Shown here: piece after piece, positions 24,244 to 37,290 of the stretch
Layout of the letters: every line of letters begins with the position of its first letter
Numbering within the stretch: the first letter of the stretch is position 1
Assembly: GCA_029891385.1 (NCBI GenBank)
Contig: CM057235.1
Location: 20,949,120-21,013,119, forward strand
Direction of reading: 5' to 3'
Source of the DNA: Erythroxylum novogranatense
Taxonomy: Eukaryota; Streptophyta; Magnoliopsida; Malpighiales; Erythroxylaceae
Length of the DNA: 64,000 nucleotides
Position numbers and translations under genes: made by a program
Notes under the pieces: model-generated
Seen by the model: the letters and a program-made list of their open reading frames with translations, nothing else
Databases searched by the model: none
What the model was told of the DNA's origin: nothing

Positions 24244-25090
24244 ATGTCTTCCAGTGTGAACTTACGCTCGCTAATGGATTCCAACAAGTTAACTGGACCG
24301 AATTTTCTTGATTGGCTAAGGAATCTGAGAATTGTTCTCAGATCTGAGGAACTGGGATACATCCTAGATGTTCCACTTCCAGATGCACTCTTGTCGATGC
24401 TTCGATGAGGATCGAAGACATATCGAAGCATCTAAAGGATGTTGACATGGCTACTTGCATTATGCTTGCCTCGATGTCACCAGAGTCTGCGTAAAAGACG
24501 AGTCCATGGATGCTCACACTATAGTATTTCATCTTAGGGAGTCGTTTGATGAGCAAGCTCGATGCGAAAGGTTCGAGACCTCGAGGCTTCTCTTCACCAC
24601 AAAGATGGCTCTAGGACATCTGGCATGCGCAAGATGCCCTCAAGATGAATGGCTATATTGAGAGATTGGCCGTCTTAGGTTTTGTAATGGATTATGAGTT
24701 AAGTATAGACTTAATTCGGTTGGATTATCCGAGAGTTATTCACGGTTAGTGTTAAACTATCGGATGAACCAAATATCCACAACAATACCGAGTTGATCAA
24801 TCTGCTCAAGACAAGTGAGCGAGCTATCAAGAATGATAGCAAGCAAGTGCTAATGGTGGTGCTTCTTCTTCCGGTTCAAAGAAGAAAAGAACCCAAAGAA
24901 GAAGAAGGCCAAGAAACCAAAGGAAGCGCCATCAAGAAGAAGACCAAAGAAGCTGCCCGAAAGGAACTTGCTTCCATTGTGGTAAAGATGGCCATTGGAG
25001 GCGCAATTGCAAAGTCTATTCGAGTCACTTTGAAGCGTAAGAAGGCATCGATGCCTCAACTACTTCGGTATGTATGTCATCGAGGTTAAT
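24244..25090 (+). pseudogene. copia-1 gag
   Basis: Copia-type gag (capsid and nucleocapsid). The ATG at 24244 opens MSSSVNLRSL, followed by NKLTGPNFLDWLRNLRIV, the usual copia gag start. The frame breaks near 24400, and DAHTIVFHLRE appears in another frame around 24510. Lys-rich sequence (24870-24960) leads to a complete CCHC zinc knuckle, CFHCGKDGHWRRNC, at 24969-25010. Several frame changes near 24403 and 24490 prevent translation. Gag is followed without a gap by protease. Confidence 0.88.
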
Positions 25091-26590
25091 CTGCTTCGAT
25101 CACAACATTTGGGTATTTCATACTAGTTGTGGCTCACATATGTAATGATATGCACGGGGCCTAAGGGACGATGATGTACTCATGAAGGAGAAGTAGACTG
25201 CGTGTTGGAAATGGAGCAAGAGTTCTTTGCATTAGCCGTAGGAACCTATGTTTTGTCTCTCCTCTTGGCTTGTACTCGAATTGGATGATTGTTATTTTGT
25301 ACCCGTTTTGACAAAGAACATATTGTCTGTTTCTTGTTTAAATAGAGCTGGTTTCCATTTGAATTTTAATAGCAATGGTTGTTCTATTAATTCTAATGGA
25401 ATGCTTTATGGTAATCTTGGTACATTATGCAATGGTATTTACATATTAGATATGTCTCATCCAATTATGAATGTCAATGACACCAAAAGACATAAAAGAG
25501 ATAATTTAAAGTCAACTTACTTATGGCATTGTCGAACGGCCATATAAATGAGACACGCATCGCTAAACTCCATAAGAGTGGCAGTTTAGGGTCATTTGAT
25601 TATGAATCATATGACACATGCGAATCTTGTTTATTAGGCAAGATGACTAAGTTACCCTTCAAGGGAAAGGGTGAACGAGCGACTGGAGTATTAGACCTAA
25701 TACATTCAGATGTATGCGGTCTGATGTCCATCCATGCTAGAAGTGGTTGTCGTTACTTCATTACCTTTATCGATGATTATTCTCGATATGGATACTTGTA
25801 TCTGATGAGATACAAATCTGAAGAGTTTGAAAAGTTCAAACAATTCAGAAATGAAGTAGAAAACCAGCTTGGTAAAAGTATCAAGGCATTACGATCCGAT
25901 CGTGGTGGAGAATACTTAGACCAACAGTTTATGGATTATCTCAGAGATAATGACATTTTATCTCAGTGGACTCCTCCTTACACACCACAACACAATGGTG
26001 TGGCTGAAAGGAAAAATCAAACCTTGTTGGACATGGTACGATCAATGATGGGTTTCGCACAGTTACCAAAATCGTTTTGGGGGTATGCGCTAGAGACAGC
26101 TGTTTACTTGTTAAACAGAGTTCCCTCTAAGACAGTTGATGTTACTCTATATGAGATGTGGACTAACAGAAAACCTTATCTTTCTCATTTGAAATTTTGG
26201 GGTTGTCCTGCTTACGTAAAGCGGATTCAGTCAGATAAGCTTGAAGCAAAGTCTGACAAGTGTTTGTTTGTAGGATATCCTAAAGAGACCATGGGATATC
26301 AATTCTACCTTACTGAGGAACAAAAGGTGTTTGTTTCAAAGCATGCTGTCTTCTTAGAGAAAGAGTTTCTTCTGCAAGAAGACAGTGGGAGCAAAGTCGA
26401 ACTTGAAGAAGTTCAAGATGCTCAAACAGACACAGATCAATTGCCTGAACCTGAGACTGTCACTCATTCAGATGAAGTAACAGTTCAACCTTCTACTACA
26501 CACGAAGATCGTAGGTCAAGTAGGATACGCACTGTTCCCGAGAGATATGGATTTCTCGTAAGTGAACAGAATGACGTATTGCTCATAGAA
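25091..26590 (+). pseudogene. copia-1 protease and integrase
   Basis: The protease region (25100-25300) is frameshifted; its active site reads FHTSCGSH where copia-2 keeps LDT, so the catalytic Asp is lost. VPVLTKNILSVSCLNRAG and the pre-integrase zinc region (WHCR...GH, CESCLLGK) follow. The integrase core lies in the long frame 25523-26764 (413 residues): LIHSDVCG, FITFIDDYSRYGYL, ALRSDRGGEYL and NGVAERKNQTLLD supply the DD35E residues, then WGYALETAVYLLNRVPSK and FWGCPAYVK. It is the longest open frame in the window, with an intact catalytic core. Confidence 0.93.
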
Positions 26591-28146
26591 GATGATGAGC
26601 CTGCTACTATGAAGAGGTTACGAAAAGTTCAGAGAAAAATGGCTTTGTGCCATGAAAGCGAAATGGATTCCATGTACCAAAACCAAGTATGGACTTTGGT
26701 TGATGCACCAAGGATAAAACCTATAGGGTGCAAATGGGTTTTAAGAAGAAACCGACGTGGATGATAATGTGATTACTTATAAAGCTAGGCTTGTGGCGAA
26801 AGGATTTCGCCAAAGACAAGGAGTTGACTATGACGAGACCTTGACCCGTAGCAAATGCTTAAATCCATTAGGATACTCCTAGCCATTGCCGCTCATTATG
26901 ATTATGAGATATGACAAATGGATGTGAAGACAACTTTCCTTAATGGAAATCTGGCCGAGGATGTGTACATGACACAACCAGAGGGCTTCACTTCCATCGA
27001 TGGCGAAAAGGTATGCAAGCTTCAGAAATCCATTTATGGATTGAAGCAAGCATCCAGGAGTTGGAACATCCGTTTTGATGAGTCAATCAAAGAGTTTGGT
27101 TTCTCACAAAATCCGGATGAACACTGTGTGTACAAGAAGGTTAATGGGACTGCAATCGTATTCCTTGTGCTATATGTGGATGACATATTATTACTAGGAA
27201 ACGATGTCTCGATGCTACAATCAGTCAAGATTTGGTTGTCCAAACAATTTGCGATGAAAGACCTTGGTGAAGCAACTTTTATCCTCGGGATAAAGATTTA
27301 TAGAGATAGATCGAAAAGGTTGCTTGGTCTTTCACAATCATCGTACATAGACAAGATGCTAAAGAGGTTTAGCATGGAGCAATCCAAGAGAGGGTTTCTT
27401 CCCATGTCTCATGGGATAACACTCGAAATCTATGTCCTAAGACACAAGATGAGAGGATCGCATGGATCGATCCCGTATCGTCTGCGATAGGATCGATCAT
27501 GTATGCTATGTTATGTATGAGGCCCGATGTATCGTATGCTCACGAGTGTCACGAGCGGATACCAATCGGATCTGGTGAGGGTCATCGGGTGGTCACAAGA
27601 ACATCCTCAAGTACTTGCGAAGGACTAAGGATGTTTTCTTGATATATGGAGATGGAAATCTCCAGTGAGCGGCATACGGATGCCGTTTTCAATCTGATAA
27701 GGATGATTCAAAATCCCAACAGTTATGTTTTCACATTGAACGACGGAGCGATCGGTTGGAAGAGTTCCAAACAAGAGACGATGGTGATTCAACGATCGAG
27801 GTAGCGGTACATTCTTTGCATCGAGGCAAGAAAGGAAGTCGTTTGGATCAAGAAGTTCATTTCTGAACTTGGTGTGGTTCCTAGCTGTGATGGGCCCATA
27901 CAGTTGTATTGTGACAACAATAGAGCTATTGCTCAGGCAAAGGAAACAAGGTCTCAACAACGATCTAAACACGTACTCCGCAGATATCATCTGATTCGAG
28001 AGATTATTGCCAGAGGTGATGTCGCGATCGAGAGAATTCCCACAGAGCAGAACATTGCTGATCCGTTGACAAAGCCATTGTCACAGAAGAGTTTTGATTC
28101 TCATGTACTCGCTTATGGTATTAGATACCAAGGCGATTGGCTTTAG
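26591..28146 (+). pseudogene. copia-1 reverse transcriptase and RNase H
   Basis: The RT lead-in at 26640-26760 ([25 protein letters not shown]) is frameshifted; the next block ends in YDYEI followed by TGA. The 26918-27490 frame (190 residues) opens with MDVKTTFLNG and contains KLQKSIYGLKQASRSW and the catalytic LYVDDILLLGND. RNase H is badly broken at 27500-27870, but its C-terminal end is clear at 27874-28146: YCDNNRAIAQAKE, SKHVLRRYHLIRE and NIADPLTKPLS. The stop before MDVKT is shared with copia-2. Confidence 0.93.
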
Positions 28147-28149
28147 GTC

Positions 28150-28161
28150 AAGTGGGAGATT
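28150..28161 (+). other. Polypurine tract of copia-1
   Basis: AAGTGGGAGATT, directly before TGTAGG; the same tract precedes the shorter LTR start in copia-2. Confidence 0.85.
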
Positions 28162-30093
28162 TGTAGGTGTAAGTCGACTTGTATTGAGATGTAAGTCGAC
28201 TTATACCAGTTCGGTACTAATAAGTCGACTTGTATACCCGTAAGTCGACTTATGCGTGTACTGATCGTGAGATTGTTAGAGTAGTGCCCTAAAGGCAATC
28301 CCTTTAGCGCTTTTTGTTCATAGTCATATACGCACTTTATGAATAAATAAAGAAAGGCATGTTTCATTTATTTGATGTTCTTTATGAATTGATATTGATC
28401 TTTAATCAAATTAATGAAGTCCATGATATATGACATAGCATGAAGGAAATTATGATGTGATCATAATCCCGAGATTCCTATCATGTGCAATTATGTCAAG
28501 ATATCTAAATTCTCCTAGTCATAGGATTAATGAGACCGAACATCATTAATCCCACGGACTAACATATGTTATACTCCTTGATTGGATCAGCGGTGGATCT
28601 CGAAACTGTAAATATGGGATATTTAGAGTTGACATGTGGATGCTTACTAGTGGTAGTAAGTACATTGGATGACCTGCCATGAGATCATCACATGGATGTC
28701 CTATTCTAATGTCAGTGATAATCTCATCATAGCAATGGTGCAAGTATCCTTAGACTTGAGGTACTCAAGGATATCTTGGATATTGATAATGTGCTTTGAC
28801 TCCATTCCTTGTTGCCTTTCAGAGGTTACCAATAGGGTGGTGCTTGGGTACAGCTTGAGATATTCGAAGGTAATTGAGTAGCCAATAAAGGATTCATCAC
28901 TTCTGTGATAGCAGAAGAGATACCCTAGCCTCTTGTCAGGATCATTACTTTAAGTCTCTGGCCAGAGCATAAATATGTCATGAAGAGTGTCTTCATGGAC
29001 ATATAAAGTAATGAGTCCTATGACAGGAACTGATATCACTTGGGCTAGACTTAGTCTAGTAAGAGTTGACACTTTGACCATACTCATAACCAAGTGGGGT
29101 ATAGGATGATGAAAGGACGAATTGCACAGTAATTGTCTATGGAAGGGTTCGTGATGAATTCATCAAACCAATTACTTTCCGGTCAATTGGGGGTCATGAT
29201 GTGTTGCTAGACGCCGCTCATGACATGCTCAGATTAAGTGTTAATCTAAGTGGCCAACATAACCGGGAACCTAAAGGGTCACACGCATAAGAGTGTTTCA
29301 GAGAATCCGTAAAATAATATTGGACAGAGTTCCAATTATGGAGAGCATTAGGATTAAATGGATCCCGATGAGATCGAGATATGTCCCGATGAGATCGCGA
29401 CATCAATATTGCTAAGAAAGGTTTAGGAGTGTTTGATCGGGGGCCAAGCCGCCGTAAGACCAACCCAGTTTGACTGGACCTCTTTAGCAATTATATATAT
29501 ATTAATTAATTAATTAAGATTAATTAATTATATATATATATATAGCATTTACGTGGATTGATGGGAGAAGATGGAAGAACCTTCCATTTCCATGCTTAGT
29601 CACCAAAGTCATTAAATGACTAAATGACAAAAAGAAAGATGGATGAAGTGATGCTCGTTGGTGAGGAAAGTGAGAATATACGATGTTCATTTTTCTTCAT
29701 CTATGAGAAAGGCTTATGGAGAAAGGAAAAAGGATTGATGATCGTGGGTTGATGAAAGAGTTTCAAAAACCTAAGGTTCATCATCTTTCATCCAAGGCTT
29801 CATCTCTTCTTCACCAAGCTCTTCTTTCGTCTCCATTGATTCAAGCTCTCCAAGGACAGAGGTAGGGTCTAGCAGCCTTTACTTTGTTCTAGCTATTCCC
29901 GGGTCAAAAGGGTTTGTCCCGGTTAGGTTTTCTGATCTCTGCGTGGATACCTTTAGAGATAGTCTCTATTGGCTATTCAGGTTTGAGTCTTCATACCGAC
30001 ACATAGATCCTGGCCTTCGGGAAGGTCCCGACGACAAAAATTTTTGTTTTCTGCACCTGGTACATGTGATGTACCTCCCGGGATTTTCCTACA
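28162..30093 (+). mobile_element. 3' LTR of copia-1
   Basis: 1,932 bp. It is colinear with the 5' LTR, including the palindrome block, and differs by scattered small changes and a shorter AT run at 29491-29543. Ends CCTACA at the GTCTA duplication. Confidence 0.93.
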
Positions 30094-30098
30094 GTCTA

Positions 30099-30260
30099 CA
30101 GCCCCTTGCTTCCTCAATTTATCATATCTTCTTTCTCACCTCTGGGGAATTCTCGGAGGCTTCTGAGCAAACTCAGGTACAGGAGACTCTAAATTGACTC
30201 CTACAGACTCCTTGTCAGCTGACTCACCAATTTGATCTCCTATGAAAGGTGACCTACAAT
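30099..30260 (-). pseudogene. Element C gag N-terminal part
   Basis: Reverse strand GDQIGESADKESVG, then PEFAQKPP, a stop, and RRYDKLRKQGAV, which joins in register across copia-1 to the capsid fragment ending at 20198. This confirms that copia-1 inserted into gag. Some 85 bases of untranslated leader separate it from the primer site. The start codon is not clear. Confidence 0.8.
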
Positions 30261-30343
30261 AAACAAAAGTTGTGATCACTATCGGAATATCTCACTAATT
30301 ATCATATCTCAACTCATATTTGTCCTTAAAAATGTCAAACCAT

Positions 30344-30355
30344 GCTCTGATACTA
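30344..30355 (-). other. Primer-binding site of element C
   Basis: Reverse strand TAGTATCAGAGC: the initiator-Met primer site with one change (TGG to TAG), four bases from the LTR edge. Confidence 0.85.
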
Positions 30356-32324
30356 AAAATGCAACATCCCACTACCACAGGGTACATACCCAAACATTCG
30401 GGTACATAACCTATGATAATGGTATGTTAAAGCAAAAACAAAACCAACTTACACATGGCATCAACTAACATCATTTAAAAGTCAGTAAGTTTTAAAACTA
30501 TTCATTGCATTCATTCACAAAGTTTACACTGTTTCGAATAGACAAATATTCACAAAAACCTCATACAGGTTCTAACAAAAACTGCAAAATAAAAGTTATA
30601 ACTCTCTGACGTCAGCTGACAGACCTCTGAGCCATAACATAGTCCAAAATGTTCTTCTAATCTAGAATAAATACTAAGTCTCTTGTCTCGTACCTAAAAA
30701 ATCACGTTGCAATTTTTTTATGAGTTTTGCGAACTCAATGAGTGAACCATCATTAATGATTTCACCGGATTCACATACACAAATCACATATTTCACAATT
30801 ATTCATACAGAACATGAATATTTCAAATACTCACACTGTCATGGCACATCATTTAATCAATGCAAATCAGATGATATATAAACACATACAGATGCATATG
30901 AAACTCCACATTCGTTATTAATATTATGGTCGTGTGCCTATCACATATATAAATACTAACCCATTGGGCTCAGCTAGAAACATATATCATAGAGCATAGA
31001 TCTACATGTAAGTGCTTGATATTGGTCACTCTGGTCACAACGCCTTTATCTAAGCATGCATTTTATAAAATGCATTAATTCATAATTTACCATATATCAC
31101 AATCATTTATAAAGCACAGTCAGAATTTCATAATCATCAGACCTAAGTTCGGAATTTAACTTTCGTTGAGAATTGACATTTCATACAAAATGATCAAACA
31201 AATCAGAGAACTTCCAATACAGTCCCAAATATTTACTCCTCAGACTTTATGTCCAAAATTCAGAAACAAATCGCAACAATTCAATAATTGGCAAATTAAA
31301 TCAAATCAATCCTAGGAAATTCATCTAGGTTGACTCACAGTACGCTCCAAGAAGCTATTGCCTGGATGGTCCGGTAATGTCCGACTGGCGTCCGATATGC
31401 TCTTTTATAACATACACAACACATTCACAAATATCACATTTTTGCACAAATGTACAAATATTCTTTTATGCACATCAATGCATAGAAAGTATGCACAATG
31501 CATGTTCAATGACAATTCTGAGTACATTATTGTAATTTTCATCATCAAATCGATTAGATATCAAAGCCCTCATTAATATCATTTGGTACTTATAATTTGG
31601 AACATAATAAAACAATGTGAAATCCATTACATAACTTAATTGGCCACTTCAGATTTTCTACCCACGTGATTTCAGGTCAACTTTGCATAATTAATCTGAT
31701 AGGGTATATGACAAAATTAGGCAAAAATCCCTTCTGGAAAGTTGTTCTACAATGTATTAAATTTCTAATGACTCTAAGATCATCAAATTTGATTCAGTAT
31801 TTTATGAGTTATGCTCACAAAACCATAGACTATGTACATTTTAACATTTAGCTAGTACATGATCATACCCTCTAATTGTACAACTCATGTCTTTCAGATC
31901 AGATATCCAAAAATTACAACCTTTATACCAATTTAAATATAAGAGAATAAGCTACAACTTTGGTGAAGATACCTCAGTCTAAATTGGGCTACATTAATAC
32001 AGTTTATTCAATAACCATAGGACATGATTTCTGTCCCTGGTAATGCTACAACATAAGCTATGATGCAGTTTTATGCCAAATTTGAAAGTCTTAGAGACAG
32101 AATTAAAATTCTACTTATTCACAAACGTTGTAGAAATAAGTCTCTAGTTTAATATGAATCAAAAATCAACTCATTCAGAAATCTTCAGCTCAAGTTATAA
32201 TCAGAATACCGAAACATATTCATGAACATTTCCAGTTCATAATATTCCAGCAGACTTTCACACTTTCATTCTATCAATCACTTTCAAACCTGTTGCGACC
32301 CAATCCGGTGACCGGATCCCAACC

Positions 32325-32560
32325 GTAAAACGAAACGAACGTATCGATATATAACGAATTGGAACGGAATCGGAAACGAAAATCGAATAGCAAAAGCGGA
32401 AACATATGCATATCGGATAACAGAATGCGAAAACGAACTCGAAAACGGAAAGCGAATTCGAATCGAATACGGATAACAAAGCGAATCACAAAGAAAACAA
32501 CATGCAAATCGAAAGCGAAACAAAAACGGAGTCAAATGAAAACAAACAAAATGAAGACGA
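32325..32560. repeat. Degenerate GAAAACG-type repeat
   Basis: A purine-rich run built from variants of CGAAAACGAA, CGGAAACG and GCGAATCG with few pyrimidines besides C and T in CGAAT. It sits at the U5 end of the 5.3-kb LTR. It creates overlapping Arg- or Phe-rich open frames that are not genes. Confidence 0.75.
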
Positions 32561-35500
32561 AAGCGGATCCGACATCCGATACATACACTTATCGAAATAC
32601 AATCGCGTTGGAAACCTAGACTAACCTATCCGACATCCGGTATAATTTTTTTTTATTTATGACCATCTTGTTTCAAACTCATGCAAATCTATATAATTTC
32701 CCCTTTTCTTGGAAATATCCCCAATCAATTTCTCAATTCATAACAAAATTCTTAACAATCATATAGGTCCCAATAATCCATCTTTTACATATCTTATTCT
32801 TATTTTTATTCTTTTTCAACTTATTATCTAACAAAAATTCGGCAGCATAACGGCTGCATTTGTAAAAACCCAAAACCTGCAAAGGTTTAAAACACTTCTA
32901 TAATACTCAAACAATCATCAAAATCATCGGACACTCCCGTCCAGAATCCAAACACCAGCAAAACGCAAATCTATACGTAACACTTCCATAATCCTCAATT
33001 CAATATACCAATGTCATTATCTAATCTAATCCCCAAATCAATCATAAATATATATTCCAAAATCATACATAATTTTATATACAAATTCCAAAATCATTTA
33101 CAATTACAAATCTCAAATCCGTACATAATTTCCTCATTCATATACATCAACTCAATTATACACAAATTCATAATCCTCATACATTCTGAAATACATGCTC
33201 GAAATACATCAATGGCAATTCAACCATATACCATAGCAATACCAAAATCAACTTTACACAAAATACACGCTATACACAATCGAACAAATAGTCTTGACAA
33301 TCTTTCATCCGATCTCCTACTCTATACCTGGAGATGGGGATGAAAGGGGGGAGGGGGGGGATGAGCTTATTGCTCGTGGATAATATATTTATAAATTGAA
33401 TGATAAGCGAAAACAATTGCAAATCTTTTTGCCATTTCTTTCAAAAGTTCCTCAGTAGAAAATTTTTCAAATTTCTTATTTCTCAATCCTTTTAAAACAT
33501 TGCAAAAATAATTTCAATCATATCACTGCTAAAAATCCACAACGAGCTTAATTCTCAAAATTTCTCACATTTTTCACTTTTCATAAACAAAATCAAGATC
33601 GTGTAAATCTTCATTTATTTCATATTTCTTAAACATCGTTCAAAATATGCAATGCATCACACTTATAAACAAAACGAACACTTATAAACAAAACGAAACG
33701 CACAACATATCAAATGGTCTGGTTAGGTACAAATCAAAACGTACTGCACATTCCCGCATAGCGGTCCTGTGCAGCCGTAAACGGAACGTACTACACCTTC
33801 CCGCATAGCGGTCCGGTGTAGCCGTGACTTATGGGAGTCCGAGATCGAAACTCCAGTGCCACTAATGGGCAACCGAGAGAAGGCTATAAAAATAGACAAG
33901 TACGCACTCGTCCCACTTATGAGACCTGTCCAAACCCACATAACACATAATCGAAAACGAAAATTCGAATTGCCCGAAGCACTTTTCGAAAATCTTGATT
34001 TTCACATTTTCATACACATCGTTTCATAAACGACACAATCACATATCCACAATTTCACACACATTCATATAACAATTCAAAAGCAAACTCAATGCATCAA
34101 TCGTTCTCATATACAATCAAGTACATGTTCAAAGTCTCAATCATGCACAAACAAGGAAAATACAAAATCATAGCAATTTCTTAAAAATAACAAATTTTCT
34201 TACTTCAATTATAAGTAACGAATTTCAGAACTTTTCTTAATTTTTCAAAATCCTTTAAAACTTGTAACATTTCTCCAAAGCATTCGGAAACCATAAATTT
34301 CAAAATACTTTCTCTCTAAATTTTTTTATCAATAACATAACTCCTTTAAAAACAAAGAATTAAACCTTTGTAGCAATTTTTTTAAAACATTCGAAACAAT
34401 AAATTTCATAAATATTTTCCTTTCTTGATTTTTCAAACTTTCTTTCTACATTTCTCGATCAATATTAAAATCATTTAAAAACAAAGAATTTAACTTTAGT
34501 AACAATTTTCAAGTCATTTTAAAACCAAATGAAAGTAACAATTTTCATAAATTTTGACATTTTCTTAATTTATCAAAACATTTAAAACTTATAACAATTT
34601 GTCAAAACACTCAAACCCATTGAATGTAGCAATTGAATCATTATATTTAATTTGCCGAAACAACTTCAACAATAATTCAAATCATTCAAAACAATAATTT
34701 GAAACATTTTAAACTTCTTCTTGACTTTTCAAAACTATAAACAATAAATTTATTAAAACAATTTACTTCTTGAAAGCAACCCTTTCATAATTTTCCAAAT
34801 CATTCAAAACATAAAGAATACATAATTCATAGAAATTTCTTTAAATCATAATTCAAACATATTCACATACACAAATCACATCAAATCATATAGCAATTCA
34901 CATTCAATTTAAAATCATCAATTTAATCACATATTCACATATCACATCAATTCATATAAAATTCACACATCATTTCATATGCACATTTCAAATCATCAAT
35001 TCATCAATCAACTTATCACTAAGAATGCAATTATTTCTTTAAATCGAAATCAAAACATATTCAAAATCACAATACACATTTTTCAAAATTTTCAAATAAT
35101 TCGAAAACCATGAATTTCATATATCTCGTATTTTCTTAAAAACATTCCGAAAGCATTGAAATTAATCCTTTGAATATCATAATTTTCAAACATTTATATA
35201 AAAATTAATTTATCAAAAATTTGCTTCTTAAATTTTCAAAATCACATACTTAGCTTATAATTCAAAATATAAATACACTACCCACCTCCTATCTATGCTA
35301 ACAACTTGCTTGTTGCCTCAATTGCTCCAAAGCCTCCTTCTTTCTTCCACATTAAAATTTTCTAAACCAAAATTACCCAAATTCAACATCATAAAACGCA
35401 TAACTACTCAAATTGAGCTTGGAAAACTCAAATCCCTTATATTTCCAAGCTATCTAAATCAACAATTTTCAAAAATCCCAAAATTCCAAAATCATAAAAA

Positions 35501-36594
35501 TGGCATAACCCTAATTAACCTCCAATCTAACAAACTTATAGTTCCTATAGGTTAGAAACTCCAATACTTAGCTTAGAATTCAAAAACTCCTTTAAAAAAT
35601 CAACATGTTCTTCCTCCTCTAACCATTTCTCTCTCTAGGTTTTTTTTCCATAACAAAACCATCATCTATTTCAAGCAAAACAAAGATGAAACTTACCTTG
35701 GAAGCTTGAATCTTCTATTCTTTTCCACGAAAATCCCTAGCTTTCCATGAAAATCTCCTTCTCTTTGATTCTTCTCCACTCCACCGAAGCTTCTCTCCTT
35801 TCTCCTTCTCTTTTCGGTCTTTCTTTTTTTTTCTTGCTTTGTTCTGGAATTTTCGTGCTTCTCCCTCTCATAACCGACCTCCCTCATGTCTTTCTTGCCA
35901 TGTCATTAAAATGAGTGGCTAAAGACTGAATTGCCCCTCCATCAAAGCCTTGCAATATAACCTTTTAAGTGAACTTTCAAATTTGCCCCTGAAACATTCT
36001 TAAAAATCTGACATCTTACTTCGATATTTTTAGTAGGTAAACGAAATTATTTGGTAACACTTTCTTCTAGAGAAATGTTCCTCTATGTCTCATCTTTAAA
36101 ATGACACAAAAATCACCCAATTCGGTTCAGAATTGAGGAAGTTATGGCCAAAATACGTACAAACCATACAAAACCGTGACTGAACAATAACACCAACTTT
36201 AACTCAAAAATTGACAATCTTAGAGACTAAATTGAAACTCTATCCCTTCACATGATTTGTAGCCTCATGTCTCAATTTTATTTTGCCTCAAGAATCAACT
36301 CAATCGGAGCTCCATAGCTCCCGAATTTCTCAAAATACTGAATCACGTTCAGAAAATTATCTAACTCATAACCTTTAACCAAACCTCTCCTTTTGGTTCA
36401 ATCAATCTCTTTCCATTTAATCTCCTAAAAATCATAATTCCACACGAAAAATCTTAGGAATTCAACGCTTCAAAAATCTAATCAATCGGATGTCGGACGA
36501 GACAGTTATAAATAAAAGATTGAAAAATGGTAGGATTAGGGGAGGAGAATGGCAAAAGCAAAAGATTTTTCATATACATATCTAACCGAAATTG

Positions 36595-37290
36595 CCAAAA
36601 ATCATAACTCTTGATCCCGAACTCCGAATTTGACAAATTTGGTATCAATAAAAAGATCAAAGGAAGCTTTACAACTTCCCTGAAGAACAAAAAAATCAAT
36701 TTGTCCTCTAAGGGAGTCAAAAATCTACTCAAAGTTTCTGTCCTTATCAATTCTTCCTAAACAACTTCCAAATTTCAGTCGATCATAACTCCTAGTAACG
36801 ATATTGAAAATTTTCATACTTTACACCAATGGAAAGATAAAAACATCATCTACAACTTTCACGAAGAACTTAAAAGCAAATTCAATCTCTAACTAGGTCA
36901 ATTTTCTAGTCAAAGAGTCCACCTTGCTGTGGTCATCTTATACCAACTCCAAACTTTAAAATTTCATATCTCCCAATTTCCACATCTAAAAATTTCATAC
37001 TTTATAGCGTCGGAAAGATGGACAGACAAGCTACAACTTTCATGTAGACCACTTTCTCCAATTCAGACTAAATCCATACAACAAGTGGCCTCAAAGTCGA
37101 GTACTCGCAAATGTACACTTATGGTCATTTTTACAAAACAAAACTAAATAACACTTAACTTCGAAAAATCATAACTCTCAATCCCGACATCGAAAAATAT
37201 CATACTTTATGGCGACAGAAAGCTTTTGACTGAAGCTACAATTTTGATTCAGATTATTTTCTCAAATTATGCCTAGATCAAAATTTAACT
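36595..37290. repeat. Degenerate tandem repeat, about 180-200 bp unit
   Basis: Four units begin near 36600, 36781, 36958 and 37166. Each has a CATAACTC/CATATCTCC start, a TTTCATACTTTA-like middle, GAAAG(ATGG), and an AAGCTACAACTTTCA-like end. They are strongly diverged from one another. Confidence 0.6.

Larger units (their letters stand above)
20204..30093 (+). mobile_element. Ty1/copia element copia-1
   Basis: A complete 9.9-kb element: LTR, primer site, long leader, gag-PR-INT-RT-RH, polypurine tract, LTR. It is flanked by the perfect duplication GTCTA (20199-20203 and 30094-30098) inside gag of element C. The integrase-before-RT order identifies Ty1/copia. It is the same family as copia-2 but its LTRs have an extra block of roughly 110 bases at the 5' edge. 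I do not assign a copia lineage firmly. All proteins are broken by stops or frameshifts. Confidence 0.95.

Noticed and set aside
32258..32619. Overlapping open frames rich in Phe-Arg or Arg-Lys
   Set aside because: They arise from the degenerate GAAAACG-type repeat at the end of the 5.3-kb LTR; no domain and no plausible start context.
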